From Gellertiella hungarica (GTDB lineage Bacteria > Pseudomonadota > Alphaproteobacteria > Rhizobiales > Rhizobiaceae), in contig NZ_JACIEZ010000002.1 in NCBI RefSeq assembly GCF_014197145.1, forward strand, positions 248,001 through 312,000: DNA of 64,000 bases. The letters are read 5' to 3'. A program made the translations under genes and the position numbers. The notes below the pieces were generated by a model, which worked only from the letters and a program-made list of their open reading frames with translations, ran no database searches and had not been told where the DNA came from. Positions 26,734 to 36,174 of the stretch are shown piece after piece (positions within the stretch are counted from its first letter, which is position 1; each line of letters opens with the position of its first letter).

Positions 26734-27753
26734 TCAGGCCGCTTCCGGCAGCGCTTCCTCCCGCACCGCAAGCGGCGTCAGCCCCGTCTTGCGCTTCAGC
26801 ATCCGGCTCAGGTGCGAGGAATCGCAAAAGCCGCATTCGGCGGCAATCGAGGCGATGGATCGCTCCGTGCTGCGCAGCAGATAGAGCGCATGGTCGAGCC
26901 TTACGTCGAGATAGGCATTGAGCGGACTGACGCCGAGTTCCGCCTGAAACCGGCGCTCCATAGTTTTCTTGTTCGTCTTCAGCAGGCGCGCAAGCTCCGT
27001 CACCGGAAGCGGCACATCCAGGTTTTCCGACATCAGCTGAAGCGCACGGCGCACGATGGGGTCCTTGGCCTTGAATTCCATGGCGCCCACCGGCTGGGGC
27101 GTGTGTCCCATGGCGGCCTCGTCGATCATCATGATGTGCAGGCTCTTGGTGGCCGGTGCGCGCCCCAGGTGGCGCTCCACCAGAAAGGCCGCGAGATGGG
27201 CGGAGCTTGCACCGCCCGAGCAGGTCAGCCGATCCCTGTCGACCACGAAGATGCGGTCCGAAACCGGCCGCAGCCCTTCGAACTGGGCGAGGAAATCGTC
27301 GTGATGATACCAGCTGACGCAGCACTGGTAGCCGTCCATCAGGCCGGCCCGGTGGAGCGCAAGCGATCCGGTGCAGAGCCCGACGAGCGGCACGCCGAGG
27401 CGTGCGGCGTTCTTGAGATAGGCATCGACCGTCTCGCTGCGCCGCGCCAGCGCGCCGAGAAGCCCGCCCACCACCACGATGTAATCGAAGCGCGCCGGAT
27501 CGTCGAAGGGCGCCGTGGGATGGATGAGAATGCCGCAGCTCGATCGCACCGGCGCACGGGCATCCCCGAGGACCTCCCACCGGCACTTGATCTGCCGGCT
27601 CCGGTCACCCTCGTCGGCGGCAAGGCGCAGCACGTCGATGAAGTTGGCAAAGGCGCAGAGGGTGAAATTCGGCAGCAGGACGAAGCCGACGCTGAGGCGG
27701 GCGGTTCCACGCTCCTGTCGCGGCTGGGCACGCAAAGGTCGGGCAATGGTCAT
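26734..27753 (-). CDS. GlxA-family AraC regulator with DJ-1/PfpI-like domain (1)
   Basis: 339 residues. The N-terminal about 200 residues form a DJ-1/PfpI-like sensor (VGFVLLPNFTLCAFANFIDVLRLA; CTGSLALHRAGL around the nucleophile-elbow cysteine). The C-terminal about 100 residues are an AraC double HTH (LARLLKTNKKTMERRFQAELG, ...ECGFCDSSHLSRMLKRKTGLTP). This architecture is shared with regulators of arginine, glycine-betaine and carnitine metabolism. It is divergent from a second regulator of the same architecture with about 100 bp between. The target is unknown. Confidence 0.88.
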   Translation of the reverse strand: MTIARPLRAQPRQERGTARLSVGFVLLPNFTLCAFANFIDVLRLAADEGDRSRQIKCRWEVLGDARAPVRSSCGILIHPTAPFDDPARFDYIVVVGGLLGALARRSETVDAYLKNAARLGVPLVGLCTGSLALHRAGLMDGYQCCVSWYHHDDFLAQFEGLRPVSDRIFVVDRDRLTCSGGASSAHLAAFLVERHLGRAPATKSLHIMMIDEAAMGHTPQPVGAMEFKAKDPIVRRALQLMSENLDVPLPVTELARLLKTNKKTMERRFQAELGVSPLNAYLDVRLDHALYLLRSTERSIASIAAECGFCDSSHLSRMLKRKTGLTPLAVREEALPEAA

Positions 27754-27858
27754 GTCTGTCTCGTTTCTTCTGAGAACCTGTCCCTTTCATTCTTTTCGAA
27801 AGCGCGGACTTTATCAATACTCAAAAACATGAACCCGCAGTTGAACAAGGGGATGAGC

Positions 27859-28932
27859 ATGACCGCACCGTTTTCCTCGCCGCGCTCGTTTGTCTTCTAC
27901 ATCGTGCCGGATTTCACCATGCTGGCCTTCACTTCCGCAATCGAGGCGCTCAGGCTTGCCAATGCCGTGCTGGGGCAGGAGGTCTACAGCTGGCGCATTG
28001 CCTCTGCCGACGGACTGCCGGTGCGGGCAAGCTGCGGGCTGACGATCACGCCGGACAATTCCGTCACCGTCGAGCGCGCCCTGCTGCTCACCGAGCGCCG
28101 CCCCTCGATGATCGTGGTCTGCTCGGGCTGGAACGTCGAGAAGCATGTCAGCAAGAGCACCGCGGCCTGGCTGCGGGAAAGCCGCAAGCGCGGCATCGAG
28201 CTCGCCGGCGTCTGCACCGGCGCCTACATCCTTGCGGATGCCCATCTTCTCGAAGGCAAGCGCTGCACCATCCACTGGGAGAACCTGCCGGTCTTTGCGG
28301 AGAATTTCGGCGGCATCAACTGCCATACCGGCCTCATGGAAAGCGATGGCGGCATCCATTCCTGCGCCGGCGGGGCTGCCTGCTTCGACATGATGATGCA
28401 CCTGATCGGACGCGATTTCGGGCCTAAAGTGGTATCGGCGGTGATGGATCAGGCCATGGTCGACCGCGTGCGGGCACCGACCGAACGCCAGCGCATGCCG
28501 CTGACGGTCAAGCTCAATTCGCTGAACCCCAAGATCCTTAAGGCCATCGAGCTGATGGAGGAGCATCTCTCCGACCGCCTGCCGATGGAGGAGATCGCCG
28601 CTGCGGTCTGTCTGTCGCGCCGCCAGGTGGAGCGGCTGTTCCAGACCGAACTCGAGACGTCCCCGTCGCGCTACTATCTCCAGCTGCGGCTGGAAAGGGC
28701 GCGGCTGCTGGTCACCCAGTCCGCCATGCAGATCGTCGAGATCGCGGTTGCCTGCGGTTTCGTCTCCGCCTCGCATTTCTCCAAGTGCTACCGCCAGTTC
28801 CACGGCATCTCGCCGCAGGAAACGCGCGAACAGCGTCAGCCGAGCGTGCAGATGCCCGCTCTGCGCAAGAGCCACCCCGCCGGCGAGCGCCTTCACATGA
28901 TGCCGGAAGACGAGTTGCGCCGGGTCGCCTAA
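27859..28932 (+). CDS. GlxA-family AraC regulator with DJ-1/PfpI-like domain (2)
   Basis: 357 residues from ATG 27859, chosen because AAGGGG lies 6 bases upstream; in-frame ATGs at 27829 and 27853 are alternatives. Sensor domain SFVFYIVPDFTMLAFTSAIEALRLAN, GVCTGAYILADA, and a C-terminal AraC domain (AAAVCLSRRQVERLFQTELETSPSRYYLQLRLERARLL, shown by pieces). It closely resembles the GbdR/ArgR/CdhR group controlling betaine, arginine or carnitine use. It is divergent from the first GlxA-type gene. No obvious target operon adjoins it. Confidence 0.88.
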   Translation: MTAPFSSPRSFVFYIVPDFTMLAFTSAIEALRLANAVLGQEVYSWRIASADGLPVRASCGLTITPDNSVTVERALLLTERRPSMIVVCSGWNVEKHVSKSTAAWLRESRKRGIELAGVCTGAYILADAHLLEGKRCTIHWENLPVFAENFGGINCHTGLMESDGGIHSCAGGAACFDMMMHLIGRDFGPKVVSAVMDQAMVDRVRAPTERQRMPLTVKLNSLNPKILKAIELMEEHLSDRLPMEEIAAAVCLSRRQVERLFQTELETSPSRYYLQLRLERARLLVTQSAMQIVEIAVACGFVSASHFSKCYRQFHGISPQETREQRQPSVQMPALRKSHPAGERLHMMPEDELRRVA

Positions 28933-28935
28933 GCC

Positions 28936-29502
28936 CTAGAGGCGGTCGAGAAACGCGAGCACGCGCTGCCAAAGCCGTTCCGCATGGTCGGCGCGGTATC
29001 CCGGCAGCGAGGCATCCGTGAAGAGGTGGCCGCCACCCGGATAGACATGCATCTCGGGCTTCAGCCCCATGCCCTGCAGAAAGTGGCGCCAGCCCTCGAC
29101 CTCGTCTGCGGGCTCGAAGGGATCGGGATCGGCCAGATGCACCGCAACCGGCAGGTCCGTCCGGATGCCCGCGGGAATTCCGGCAATGCCGTGGAGGAGC
29201 AGCAGGCCCGACGCGTTCCTTCGCTCCGAAAGCAAGGATGCCGCAACCGCGCCGCCGAAGGAAAAGCCGGCAAGCACAGCCTCCGCCGCCACATCCGCGG
29301 TCGCTTCGCGAGCCCGTACCATGACCGTTTCGCGGCCGATGCGGTCCTTGAGCGCGAAGCCTTCCTCGAAGGTCGCGGCCGTCTCGCCTTCGAACAGATC
29401 CGGCACGGTCACCCTGTGGCCCGCCGCGGCAAGCCTGCCGGCAGCCTCGCGTTCCAGATCGCGCAGGCCGAGGACGGAGTGGAAGAGAACGATGTCAGCC
29501 AT
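28936..29502 (-). CDS. Dienelactone hydrolase family protein
   Basis: 188 residues from ATG 29502; the longer open frame upstream overlaps pmtA and is not conserved-looking. Alpha/beta hydrolase with a nucleophile elbow GFSFGG (Ser rather than the Cys of true dienelactone hydrolase), acidic residue in HLADPDPFEP and His in PGGGHLFTD. Substrate unknown. It follows pmtA by 7 bp on the same strand, suggesting an operon. Confidence 0.82.
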   Translation of the reverse strand: MADIVLFHSVLGLRDLEREAAGRLAAAGHRVTVPDLFEGETAATFEEGFALKDRIGRETVMVRAREATADVAAEAVLAGFSFGGAVAASLLSERRNASGLLLLHGIAGIPAGIRTDLPVAVHLADPDPFEPADEVEGWRHFLQGMGLKPEMHVYPGGGHLFTDASLPGYRADHAERLWQRVLAFLDRL

Positions 29503-29509
29503 TCTGTCC

Positions 29510-30109
29510 TCAGGCGTTGACCGACCTGTAGACCCAGAGCTGGGCCGGCGGCACGTTGCGCACCACGAAGTCGTAATGGGAAACGGTGAAACGGTCGCGC
29601 ATCGGCGGGATCGGAGACAGCGCGCCATAGGTGATCTGGATGACCGGGCGGCCCGGGCCGATCATGCCGAGCAGCTCTTCCAGGAGCGCCACGCGCCGTT
29701 CCGGAGGGAAGCTGAGCATCGGCACTGCCGAAATCACGCAGTCGAAGGTTTCGCCGTAGCGCTCGCCAAGGGTGGTCCTGAGATCGAAGGCATCGCCCAG
29801 CCGGAAGTCGACGCCCGGGAAACGCTGCACCAGCGTTTCATGAAAGGCGGGTGAGTATTCCACGGAGACGAGCTTGTGCGGATCGATGCCGGTTTCGAGG
29901 ATCGCCTTCGTGATGACCCCGGTGCCGGCACCGAGTTCCAGCACCGGCCGGCCCGAAGCCGTGTCGATCACGCTGGCCATTCTCCGGGCTGCGACGCCTG
30001 ACGTCGGAAGGATGGCGCCGACGCCCTTCATGTCCCTTTGCCAGCCCTTGAAGAAGCGGACCTCCTCGTCGAACTTGCGGCTGATGAACTGCTTCAGACG
30101 AAAGACCAT
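29510..30109 (-). CDS. pmtA: Phospholipid N-methyltransferase, PmtA type
   Basis: 199 residues, matching the usual length of rhizobial/Agrobacterium PmtA. An amphipathic N-terminus (FRLKQFISRKFDEEVRFFKGW) for membrane association is followed by GAILPTS and the SAM motif VLELGAGTGVITKAIL. The enzyme converts phosphatidylethanolamine through successive methylations toward phosphatidylcholine at the inner membrane. A ribosomal-RNA-type methyltransferase is the main alternative, but the N-terminal motif favours PmtA. It forms an operon with a downstream hydrolase. Confidence 0.82.
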   Translation of the reverse strand: MVFRLKQFISRKFDEEVRFFKGWQRDMKGVGAILPTSGVAARRMASVIDTASGRPVLELGAGTGVITKAILETGIDPHKLVSVEYSPAFHETLVQRFPGVDFRLGDAFDLRTTLGERYGETFDCVISAVPMLSFPPERRVALLEELLGMIGPGRPVIQITYGALSPIPPMRDRFTVSHYDFVVRNVPPAQLWVYRSVNA

Positions 30110-30196
30110 GAACTTCCCTCCCGGGTTATGGATGACAGGCTTCGATGTGTAGCGGAGTTCAATCTCGTATTTGCGACAATTTCAAGCCGTAGAACG

Positions 30197-30889
30197 TCAT
30201 GTAGTGTCGGATACTGCCTCTGCCCGCGGAGAAAAATCCATAACCTGCGGCCATCGTTCCAGGGCGGCCATGCCTTCGGCGGTCAGGCCATAGACACCTT
30301 TGCCCTGCCGTTCGAACCATCCGTAGACATTGTCCAGCAGAATGCGGCCTGCATTGGGGGCAAAGCTCTTCATCTCCCGCGGCCGCGAGAAGCCGTGGCG
30401 GAGTGCTGCCGCACACAGGAGCGCACGCTGCCGATAGGCGGTCATGATCGGAGCGCGTGTGGAGCCGCCCTTCACAGGATCGCCGAAGCGGTTCCGGTGT
30501 TCCCGGACCAGACGGGTGCGGCGCTTGGCATTCTGCCGCGGCATGGGTGCGGCGGAGCTGACGATGATGCTGACATCGCCCGTATCCGAAACGCCCAGCA
30601 TGCCCACCCCAAGCCGCCGGCAGAGATTGCGGAAGCGCTGATCGGCTTCCCGGCCCCGTCCCTTTGCGGAAACGCGCGCGGCAATCCACACCTCGTCGGC
30701 CATGGCAGCGCGATCCACCGCCTGCAGGACGAGCTCGAGGTTGAAGCTCATCTTCAGCTCGCACACCACCAGCACCGGCGGTTCTCCCTCGATGAGGCCC
30801 ACGAGATCGCATCCGCCGATCTCGCCTTTGACCTCATAGCCCGCCTGCTCCAGAAAGCGCTTCACGGGTTCCGAAAGGGTTGTTTCCAT
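30197..30889 (-). CDS. DUF2161 protein, PD-(D/E)XK nuclease-like fold
   Basis: 230 residues. The N-terminal part carries a putative nuclease-core pattern, CDLVGLIEG...VLVVCELKMSFNLELVLQAVDR, compatible with D-x(n)-ExK at about residues 27-46. The C-terminal winged-helix-like segment is NVYGWFERQGKGVYGLTAEGMAALERW. The family is recognised as DUF2161, a predicted PD-(D/E)XK phosphodiesterase with no established role. It is a single gene, divergent from the metal/efflux operon. Confidence 0.8.
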   Translation of the reverse strand: METTLSEPVKRFLEQAGYEVKGEIGGCDLVGLIEGEPPVLVVCELKMSFNLELVLQAVDRAAMADEVWIAARVSAKGRGREADQRFRNLCRRLGVGMLGVSDTGDVSIIVSSAAPMPRQNAKRRTRLVREHRNRFGDPVKGGSTRAPIMTAYRQRALLCAAALRHGFSRPREMKSFAPNAGRILLDNVYGWFERQGKGVYGLTAEGMAALERWPQVMDFSPRAEAVSDTT

Positions 30890-30995
30890 GAGAGATTGGC
30901 TCCGGTTCGCGGGATCACCGGTTTAACCTCCCGCCGGGAGTATCGGAAGACCCTTCCGATCGGGGCCACCTTTGCGGAAAAGCGCTTTGCCGCAC

Positions 30996-31009
30996 TTGAC
31001 CGGGATCAA
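30996..31009. promoter_or_regulatory. FNR/FixK-type box TTGACCGGGATCAA
   Basis: The site fits TTGAY-N4-RTCAA, the Crp/Fnr-family (FixK, FnrN, FNR) consensus. It lies 145 bp upstream of the adaptor ATG at 31154. A pair of TTTGCGGAAA direct repeats flanks it (about 30971 and 31023). It predicts induction under low oxygen. Confidence 0.7.
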
Positions 31010-31153
31010 GGCGGAGGCGACCTTTTGCGGAAATTGTCCGGTCATGCCGATAACCGGCCCCGCCTGCCGCCAGCTGGAGTAGACCATGTTGCAGATACCC
31101 GCCCTTCTTGCTCCCGTTCCGGGGTTCAGCGGCAACGCGGAAGGAGCATCGGA

Positions 31154-32377
31154 ATGAAGCATCCCCTGCGCAACGGCTTCCTGCTGCTCCTGGCGGCTGC
31201 CCTGGTTTATGGCGGTTATCTTGTTGCGATGCCAAGGCTGTTCGGAACACCGGTCAGGCCGGTGCTGGTCAGCCGTGGGGACATCGTCGAGACCATCGTG
31301 GCCAGCGGACGCGCCGAAACGCCGTCCGGCGTCGACGTGGCGAGCCAGGTGATCGGCACGGTTGCGCGGGTGCATGTGCGCGAGGGCGATCGGGTGAGGG
31401 CGGGCGACGTGCTGGTTTCGCTCGACGACCGGCAGGCCCGGGCGGGTGTGGAGCAGGCGCAAGCCGCTCTCAGCCAGGCGGAAATCAGGCGCCGTCAGCT
31501 TGTCGACCTCACGCTGCCTGTCGCCAGGCAGACGCTGATCCAGGCCGAAGCGACCCGTATCAATGCCCGCGCGCAGCTGGATCGCGCGCTGAAGCTTGCG
31601 GATCGCTCCGTCGCGAGCGGCGCTTCGGTCGAGGCGCTGCAGCGAGCCTTCGACGTGGCCGATGCCCAGTGGCGCGCGGCCGAACTGGCGGTGAAGAGCG
31701 CCTCTCCCGGCGGTGGCGAAAGCGCGCTGGCAGAGGCCGCCTTTGCCGAATCCAGCGCCAAGCTTCGGGTTGCCGAAGCGCAACTGGCGCTGACGCGCGT
31801 GGTCTCGCCCATCGACGGTCTTGTTACCCATCGCGATGTGGAAGAGGGCACCATCGCCCAGCCCGGAAAGGCGCTCATCCATATCGCGCCCAATCTGGCC
31901 AAGGAGCTGGTGGTGCAGGTAGACGAACGCAACCTCGCCCGCATCCGCCCCGGCCAGAAGGCCGTCGCCTCTGCCGATGCCGATCCGGCTGCCACGTTCG
32001 ATGCAGTTCTCGCCTCGATCGATTCGACCATCGACGCGGACCGCGGTTCGGTGGAGGTGAAGTTCTCGCTGCCGAAGGAGCCCGCCTTCCTCAAGGAAAA
32101 CATGACCGTTTCCGTCGATGTGGAGATCGCGCGGCGCCAGCAGACGCTTCTTCTGCCGGTCTCTGCCGTGCGCGATGCGGCCAGTACCAGGCCGCATGTC
32201 CTCGTCGTCGAAGAGGGACGGGCAGCGGAGCGCCCGGTCACCCTCGGTGCCCGCGATGCAGAGATGGTGGAGGTGCTCTCCGGCCTGAAGGAGGGTGAGG
32301 CGGTCATTCCGGCGGCGGCCGGGGCGATTGCGATCGGCCAGAAGGTCCGTCTCGAGGGCGGAAAGGACGCGCCATGA
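31154..32377 (+). CDS. HlyD/RND-type periplasmic adaptor protein
   Basis: 407 residues from ATG 31154 with AAGGAG 7 bases upstream; the much longer open frame upstream is antisense to DUF2161. An N-terminal TM anchor at about 7-28 is followed by a lipoyl half-motif (VHVREGDRVRAGDVLVSLDD), an alpha-hairpin coiled coil around 100-190, a second lipoyl half (VVSPIDGLVTHRDVEEGTIAQPG) and a beta-barrel. MacA-like, it links an inner-membrane ABC pump to the outer part of the envelope. The stop overlaps the permease start (ATGA). Confidence 0.88.
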   Translation: MKHPLRNGFLLLLAAALVYGGYLVAMPRLFGTPVRPVLVSRGDIVETIVASGRAETPSGVDVASQVIGTVARVHVREGDRVRAGDVLVSLDDRQARAGVEQAQAALSQAEIRRRQLVDLTLPVARQTLIQAEATRINARAQLDRALKLADRSVASGASVEALQRAFDVADAQWRAAELAVKSASPGGGESALAEAAFAESSAKLRVAEAQLALTRVVSPIDGLVTHRDVEEGTIAQPGKALIHIAPNLAKELVVQVDERNLARIRPGQKAVASADADPAATFDAVLASIDSTIDADRGSVEVKFSLPKEPAFLKENMTVSVDVEIARRQQTLLLPVSAVRDAASTRPHVLVVEEGRAAERPVTLGARDAEMVEVLSGLKEGEAVIPAAAGAIAIGQKVRLEGGKDAP

Positions 32378-33612
32378 AGCCTTTCCTGCCCTTCGAGGTG
32401 ATCGCGGCGGTGCGCTTCCTGCTCGACGGCCGGCGGCAGACGCTGCTGACGGTGATCGGCGCCGCAGTCGGCGTCTCGGTCATCCTCTTCATGACGTCCC
32501 TGCTGCATGGCGTGCAGTCGAACATCTTCAACCGCGTTCTGTCGACCCAGGCGCATATCGTCATCTCTCCGCCGGAGGAGGTCTCGCGGCCTCTGCGCGC
32601 GGAGGATGGACCCCGCGAAATGGCGACGGTGCAGAAGCCTGCCCAGCGGCTGCGCTCCATCGACCAGTGGCAGGCGATTTCCGCCCGCCTTCTGTCGCGC
32701 CCCGACGTGACCGCCGTCTCTCCGGCAGCGGCAGGCGCCGCCTTCGCGGTCAAGGGCGACGTCGCCAATCCCGTGACGCTCAACGGCATTCTGCCGGACG
32801 CCTTCTACCGCATCATCGATCTCCGCGAGAAGATCGTGCACGGTTCCGCCGATCTTGCGCCGGGAGGCATCCTGATCGGCACCGCGCTCGCCAGCGACCT
32901 CGGGCTCGGCATCGGCGAAAAGATCCGCATCCGCACCAACCGCAGCTCCACCGCTGGCGGCGACCAGACCTTCACCATCGACGGCATCTTCGATCTCGGC
33001 AACAAGGACGCCAACGAGCGCAGCGTCTATGTCCCGCTCCGTTCGGCGCAATCGCTTCTCAATCTGCCGGGCGGCATCACCAGCCTGAGTGTGGACATCA
33101 GCGATCCCTATGCGGCCGAGACGGTCGCGGACGAGCTCCGCTCTGCGCTGGGGGTCAACGCGGAAAGCTGGGTGAAAACCTTCGAGCAGGTCTTCACCGC
33201 GCTCAGCACCCAGTCGGTCGCGAACTACACCATCCAGTTCTTCGTCGCCGTCGCGGTGGCGCTCGGCATATCGAGCGTCCTTGTGGTCTCGGTGGTGCAG
33301 CGCTCGCGGGAGATCGGCATCCTGCGCGCCATGGGGGCCTCGCGGGGACGGATCCTGCGCATCTTTCTCACCCAGGGTGCTTCGATCGGCTTCCTCGGTT
33401 CCCTTGCCGGCTCGATCCTCGGGATCTTCTTCGTTCTCCTGTGGCGCACCTTTGCCCGCAATCCCGACGGCACGGAATTCTTCCCCGTGACCATGGAGCC
33501 GTCCCTTTTCATCCGCACGATTCTCGCAGCGACGGTGACGGGTGTGATTACCGCCCTCCTTCCGGCGCTGAGCGCGGCGCGGCTCAACCCGGTGGATGCG
33601 ATCCGTGGCTAG
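32374..33612 (+). CDS. ABC transporter permease, MacB/LolC-FtsX type
   Basis: 412 residues. TM1 is near 18-42, followed by a large periplasmic MacB-PCD domain (about 45-270) and three C-terminal TMs forming the FtsX domain ([23 protein letters not shown] near 320). It overlaps the adaptor upstream and the ATPase downstream, so all are co-translated. These permeases act as mechanotransmitters rather than channels, driving export of a substrate already in the periplasm. The substrate is unknown. Confidence 0.88.
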   Translation: MKPFLPFEVIAAVRFLLDGRRQTLLTVIGAAVGVSVILFMTSLLHGVQSNIFNRVLSTQAHIVISPPEEVSRPLRAEDGPREMATVQKPAQRLRSIDQWQAISARLLSRPDVTAVSPAAAGAAFAVKGDVANPVTLNGILPDAFYRIIDLREKIVHGSADLAPGGILIGTALASDLGLGIGEKIRIRTNRSSTAGGDQTFTIDGIFDLGNKDANERSVYVPLRSAQSLLNLPGGITSLSVDISDPYAAETVADELRSALGVNAESWVKTFEQVFTALSTQSVANYTIQFFVAVAVALGISSVLVVSVVQRSREIGILRAMGASRGRILRIFLTQGASIGFLGSLAGSILGIFFVLLWRTFARNPDGTEFFPVTMEPSLFIRTILAATVTGVITALLPALSAARLNPVDAIRG

Positions 33613-34318
33613 CGATATCTCCCCCGTCCTGCGCCTCGAAGGCGTGCGCAAGAGTTTCGGCATCGGCACGCCCGCCGAAACCGAGGTTCTGCATGGCGTC
33701 GACCTGGTTCTGGAGCGCGGCGAGTTCTGCGCCCTCATCGGACCCTCCGGCTCGGGCAAGAGCACGCTGCTGAACATCATCGGTCTGCTCGACCGGCCGA
33801 CCGCCGGCCGCATGGATATCGAGGGACAGGACACCTCCCTCCTCGACGATGCGGGACAGACCCGGCTGAGGGGGCACAGCATCGGCTTCGTCTTCCAGTA
33901 TCACCACCTGATCCCCGCCTTCACTGCCGCCGAAAATGTCATGATGCCCATGCTGGTGGACAAGGGATGGCCCTCGGCTGCAATGCGCCAAAGGGCGGAA
34001 GAGCTTCTCGATCAGGTCGGCCTGCTGCGCTGGAAGGACAATCTCTCCAGCCACATGTCGGGCGGGCAGCAGCAGCGCGTGGCGATTGCCAGGGCGCTTG
34101 CCATGCAGCCATCGCTCATCCTCGCCGACGAGCCGACCGGCAACCTCGACACCCGATCCGCCGAAGACGCCTTTCAGCTGATGCGGCGCGTCAACCGGGA
34201 GCAGAAGACCGCCTTCCTCATCGTCACCCACAATCTGGATCTCGCCCGGCAGACGGACAGGATCATCCAGATCGTCGACGGGCGGATTGTCGAGGGCAAT
34301 ACCGGCCTCCTCGCCTGA
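33596..34318 (+). CDS. ABC transporter ATP-binding protein, MacB/LolD type
   Basis: 240 residues from ATG 33596, overlapping the permease by 17 bp; GTG 33605 is an alternative. Walker [10 protein letters not shown], signature [15 protein letters not shown], Walker [13 protein letters not shown], and the LolD/MacB-type [11 protein letters not shown] segment. It drives the adjacent FtsX-type permease. The P-type ATPase gene starts 17 bp downstream in the same operon. Confidence 0.92.
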   Translation: MRSVASDISPVLRLEGVRKSFGIGTPAETEVLHGVDLVLERGEFCALIGPSGSGKSTLLNIIGLLDRPTAGRMDIEGQDTSLLDDAGQTRLRGHSIGFVFQYHHLIPAFTAAENVMMPMLVDKGWPSAAMRQRAEELLDQVGLLRWKDNLSSHMSGGQQQRVAIARALAMQPSLILADEPTGNLDTRSAEDAFQLMRRVNREQKTAFLIVTHNLDLARQTDRIIQIVDGRIVEGNTGLLA

Positions 34319-34335
34319 TCCGAAAGGGACCTTGC

Positions 34336-36174
34336 ATGGCATCGCGTATGGGAGACCGCCTCATGGCGCATCGGCAGAAGGCTCTGGTGGCAATCGCCGC
34401 AGCCGGCCTCACGACAGGCGGCATCCTGTTCTGGAATGGCCGGCCGGATCTCGCCACCATCGCCTTCATGGCCGCGACGATACCCGTTCTCGCGGCCCTC
34501 GTGGTGGAGATCGTCTCCTCGCTTCTGCGCGGGGAGGTCGGGCTCGACATCGTGGCGGCGCTTTCGATGACGGCGGGACTTGCCTTCGGAGAGCCCCTCG
34601 CGGCCAATGTGGTCGCCCTGATGTATGCCGGCGGGCAGGGGCTCGAAGCCTTTGCCGCGGGCCGGGCCCGACGGGAAATGACGGCGCTGATGGGTCGCGT
34701 CGCCCGCACTGCCCTCCGGCTGGAGGCGGATGCGCTTGTCGAGGTGCCCATCGAGACGATCAGACCCGGTGACCGGCTGATGATCCGCCAGGGCGAGGTC
34801 CTGCCGGTCGATGGCGTGGTGGAGGGCGAGGGCGCCCGGCTGGACCTTTCGGCGCTCACGGGCGAATCCGTGCCCGTCGCCGTGGGCGATGCGGGCGAAG
34901 CCCTGAGCGGGGCGACCTCCGTCGGGTCTGCCTTCGTACTCCGGGCGGTCCGCCCGGCGGCGGAAAGCACCTATGCGGGGATCGTCCGGCTGGTCGCCGC
35001 TGCCGAGGCCAGCAAGGCGCCGATGGTCAGGCTTGCTGACCGCTATGCCATCTGGTTTCTGCTGCTGACGCTGGCAATTGCCGGTGCAGCCTGGTGGATG
35101 ACGCAGGACGTGCGCCGCGTGCTCGCGGTGCTGGTGGTGGCAACCCCCTGTCCGCTGATCCTCGCCGTTCCCGTGGCATGGATTGCCGGCATGTCCCGTT
35201 CTGCCGGCATGGGCGTGCTGGTGAAGGGCGGGGCGGTTCTCGAGGCATTGTCGCGGGTACGCACCGTCATTCTCGACAAGACCGGAACACTGACCCACGG
35301 CCAGGCGGACATCGTCGCGGTGCATGCCGCACCGGGCTTTACCGCCGACGAGGTGCTTTCTCTTGCCGCAAGCCTCGATCAGGCGTCGGGGCATGTGGTC
35401 GCCGATGCGCTGATCCGGGGCGCCCGCGAACGGGGCCTCACACTTGCCATGCCGGAGGCCGTGACGGAGGAGGCCGGCACCGGCCTCGAAGGCGTCGTCT
35501 TCGGCCGGCGGGTGCGGATCGGCGGCATGGATTACGTGCGGGCAGGCTGCCACGAGGCCGCACCGATGCCCCTTGCCCCGGATTTTCCGGGACTGCGGGT
35601 GGCTGTCGCCGTGGACGAGGTGCTTGCCGGCATCATCGAACTCAAGGACCGCATCCGGGGAGATGCGGATGCGGTTGTCGATCAGTTGCGCCGGGGCGGC
35701 GTGGCGGAGGTCATTCTCGCCTCGGGGGACCGGAAGGCGGTCGCCGAGGAAGTCGGCGCAACGCTCGGTCTCGACCGGGTGCTGGCGGAGCTGACGCCCG
35801 AGGCCAAGGTCGCGGCTGTCCGGGAGGCTGCAGCGCGCGGGCCTGTCATGATGGTGGGCGACGGCGTCAATGACGCGCCGGCACTGGCTGCGGCGGATGT
35901 GGGGGTGGCCATGGGCGCGCGCGGCACGGTCTCTTCCTCCGAGGCTGCAGGCGTGGTGCTCTTGCTCGACCAGCTCGAGCCCCTCGTGAAGGCAATGGCC
36001 GTTGCCCGTCGCAGCCGGCGCATCGCGCTCGAAAGCGTGATCGCCGGCCTCGGGCTTTCGGTTGCAGGCATGGTCGCGGCGGCATTCGGCTATCTGGAGC
36101 CCGTCGAGGGCGCACTGCTGCAGGAGGCCATCGATGTCGCCGTCATCCTGAATGCGCTGAGGGCACTGCGCTAG
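34336..36174 (+). CDS. Heavy-metal P1B-type ATPase with TPCP motif
   Basis: 612 residues from ATG 34336 with AAAGGG upstream. It has no N-terminal metal-binding domain. The A-domain TGES is near residue 176. The TM metal motif is T270-P-C-P273 rather than CPC or SPC. The phosphorylation site is D314 (DKTGTLTHG), a GHVVAD segment retains the P1B histidine context, and GDGVNDAP is near 512. It should export or import a transition metal, but the TPCP variant does not tell which. Being in one operon with an adaptor and ABC pump behind an anaerobox suggests microaerobic metal or envelope stress handling. Confidence 0.9.
   Translation: MASRMGDRLMAHRQKALVAIAAAGLTTGGILFWNGRPDLATIAFMAATIPVLAALVVEIVSSLLRGEVGLDIVAALSMTAGLAFGEPLAANVVALMYAGGQGLEAFAAGRARREMTALMGRVARTALRLEADALVEVPIETIRPGDRLMIRQGEVLPVDGVVEGEGARLDLSALTGESVPVAVGDAGEALSGATSVGSAFVLRAVRPAAESTYAGIVRLVAAAEASKAPMVRLADRYAIWFLLLTLAIAGAAWWMTQDVRRVLAVLVVATPCPLILAVPVAWIAGMSRSAGMGVLVKGGAVLEALSRVRTVILDKTGTLTHGQADIVAVHAAPGFTADEVLSLAASLDQASGHVVADALIRGARERGLTLAMPEAVTEEAGTGLEGVVFGRRVRIGGMDYVRAGCHEAAPMPLAPDFPGLRVAVAVDEVLAGIIELKDRIRGDADAVVDQLRRGGVAEVILASGDRKAVAEEVGATLGLDRVLAELTPEAKVAAVREAAARGPVMMVGDGVNDAPALAAADVGVAMGARGTVSSSEAAGVVLLLDQLEPLVKAMAVARRSRRIALESVIAGLGLSVAGMVAAAFGYLEPVEGALLQEAIDVAVILNALRALR

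Noticed and set aside
31495-33882. 795-codon minus-strand frame opposite the adaptor, permease and ATPase genes
   Set aside because: Antisense shadow; the overlapping plus-strand genes have full domain sets and coupled starts.
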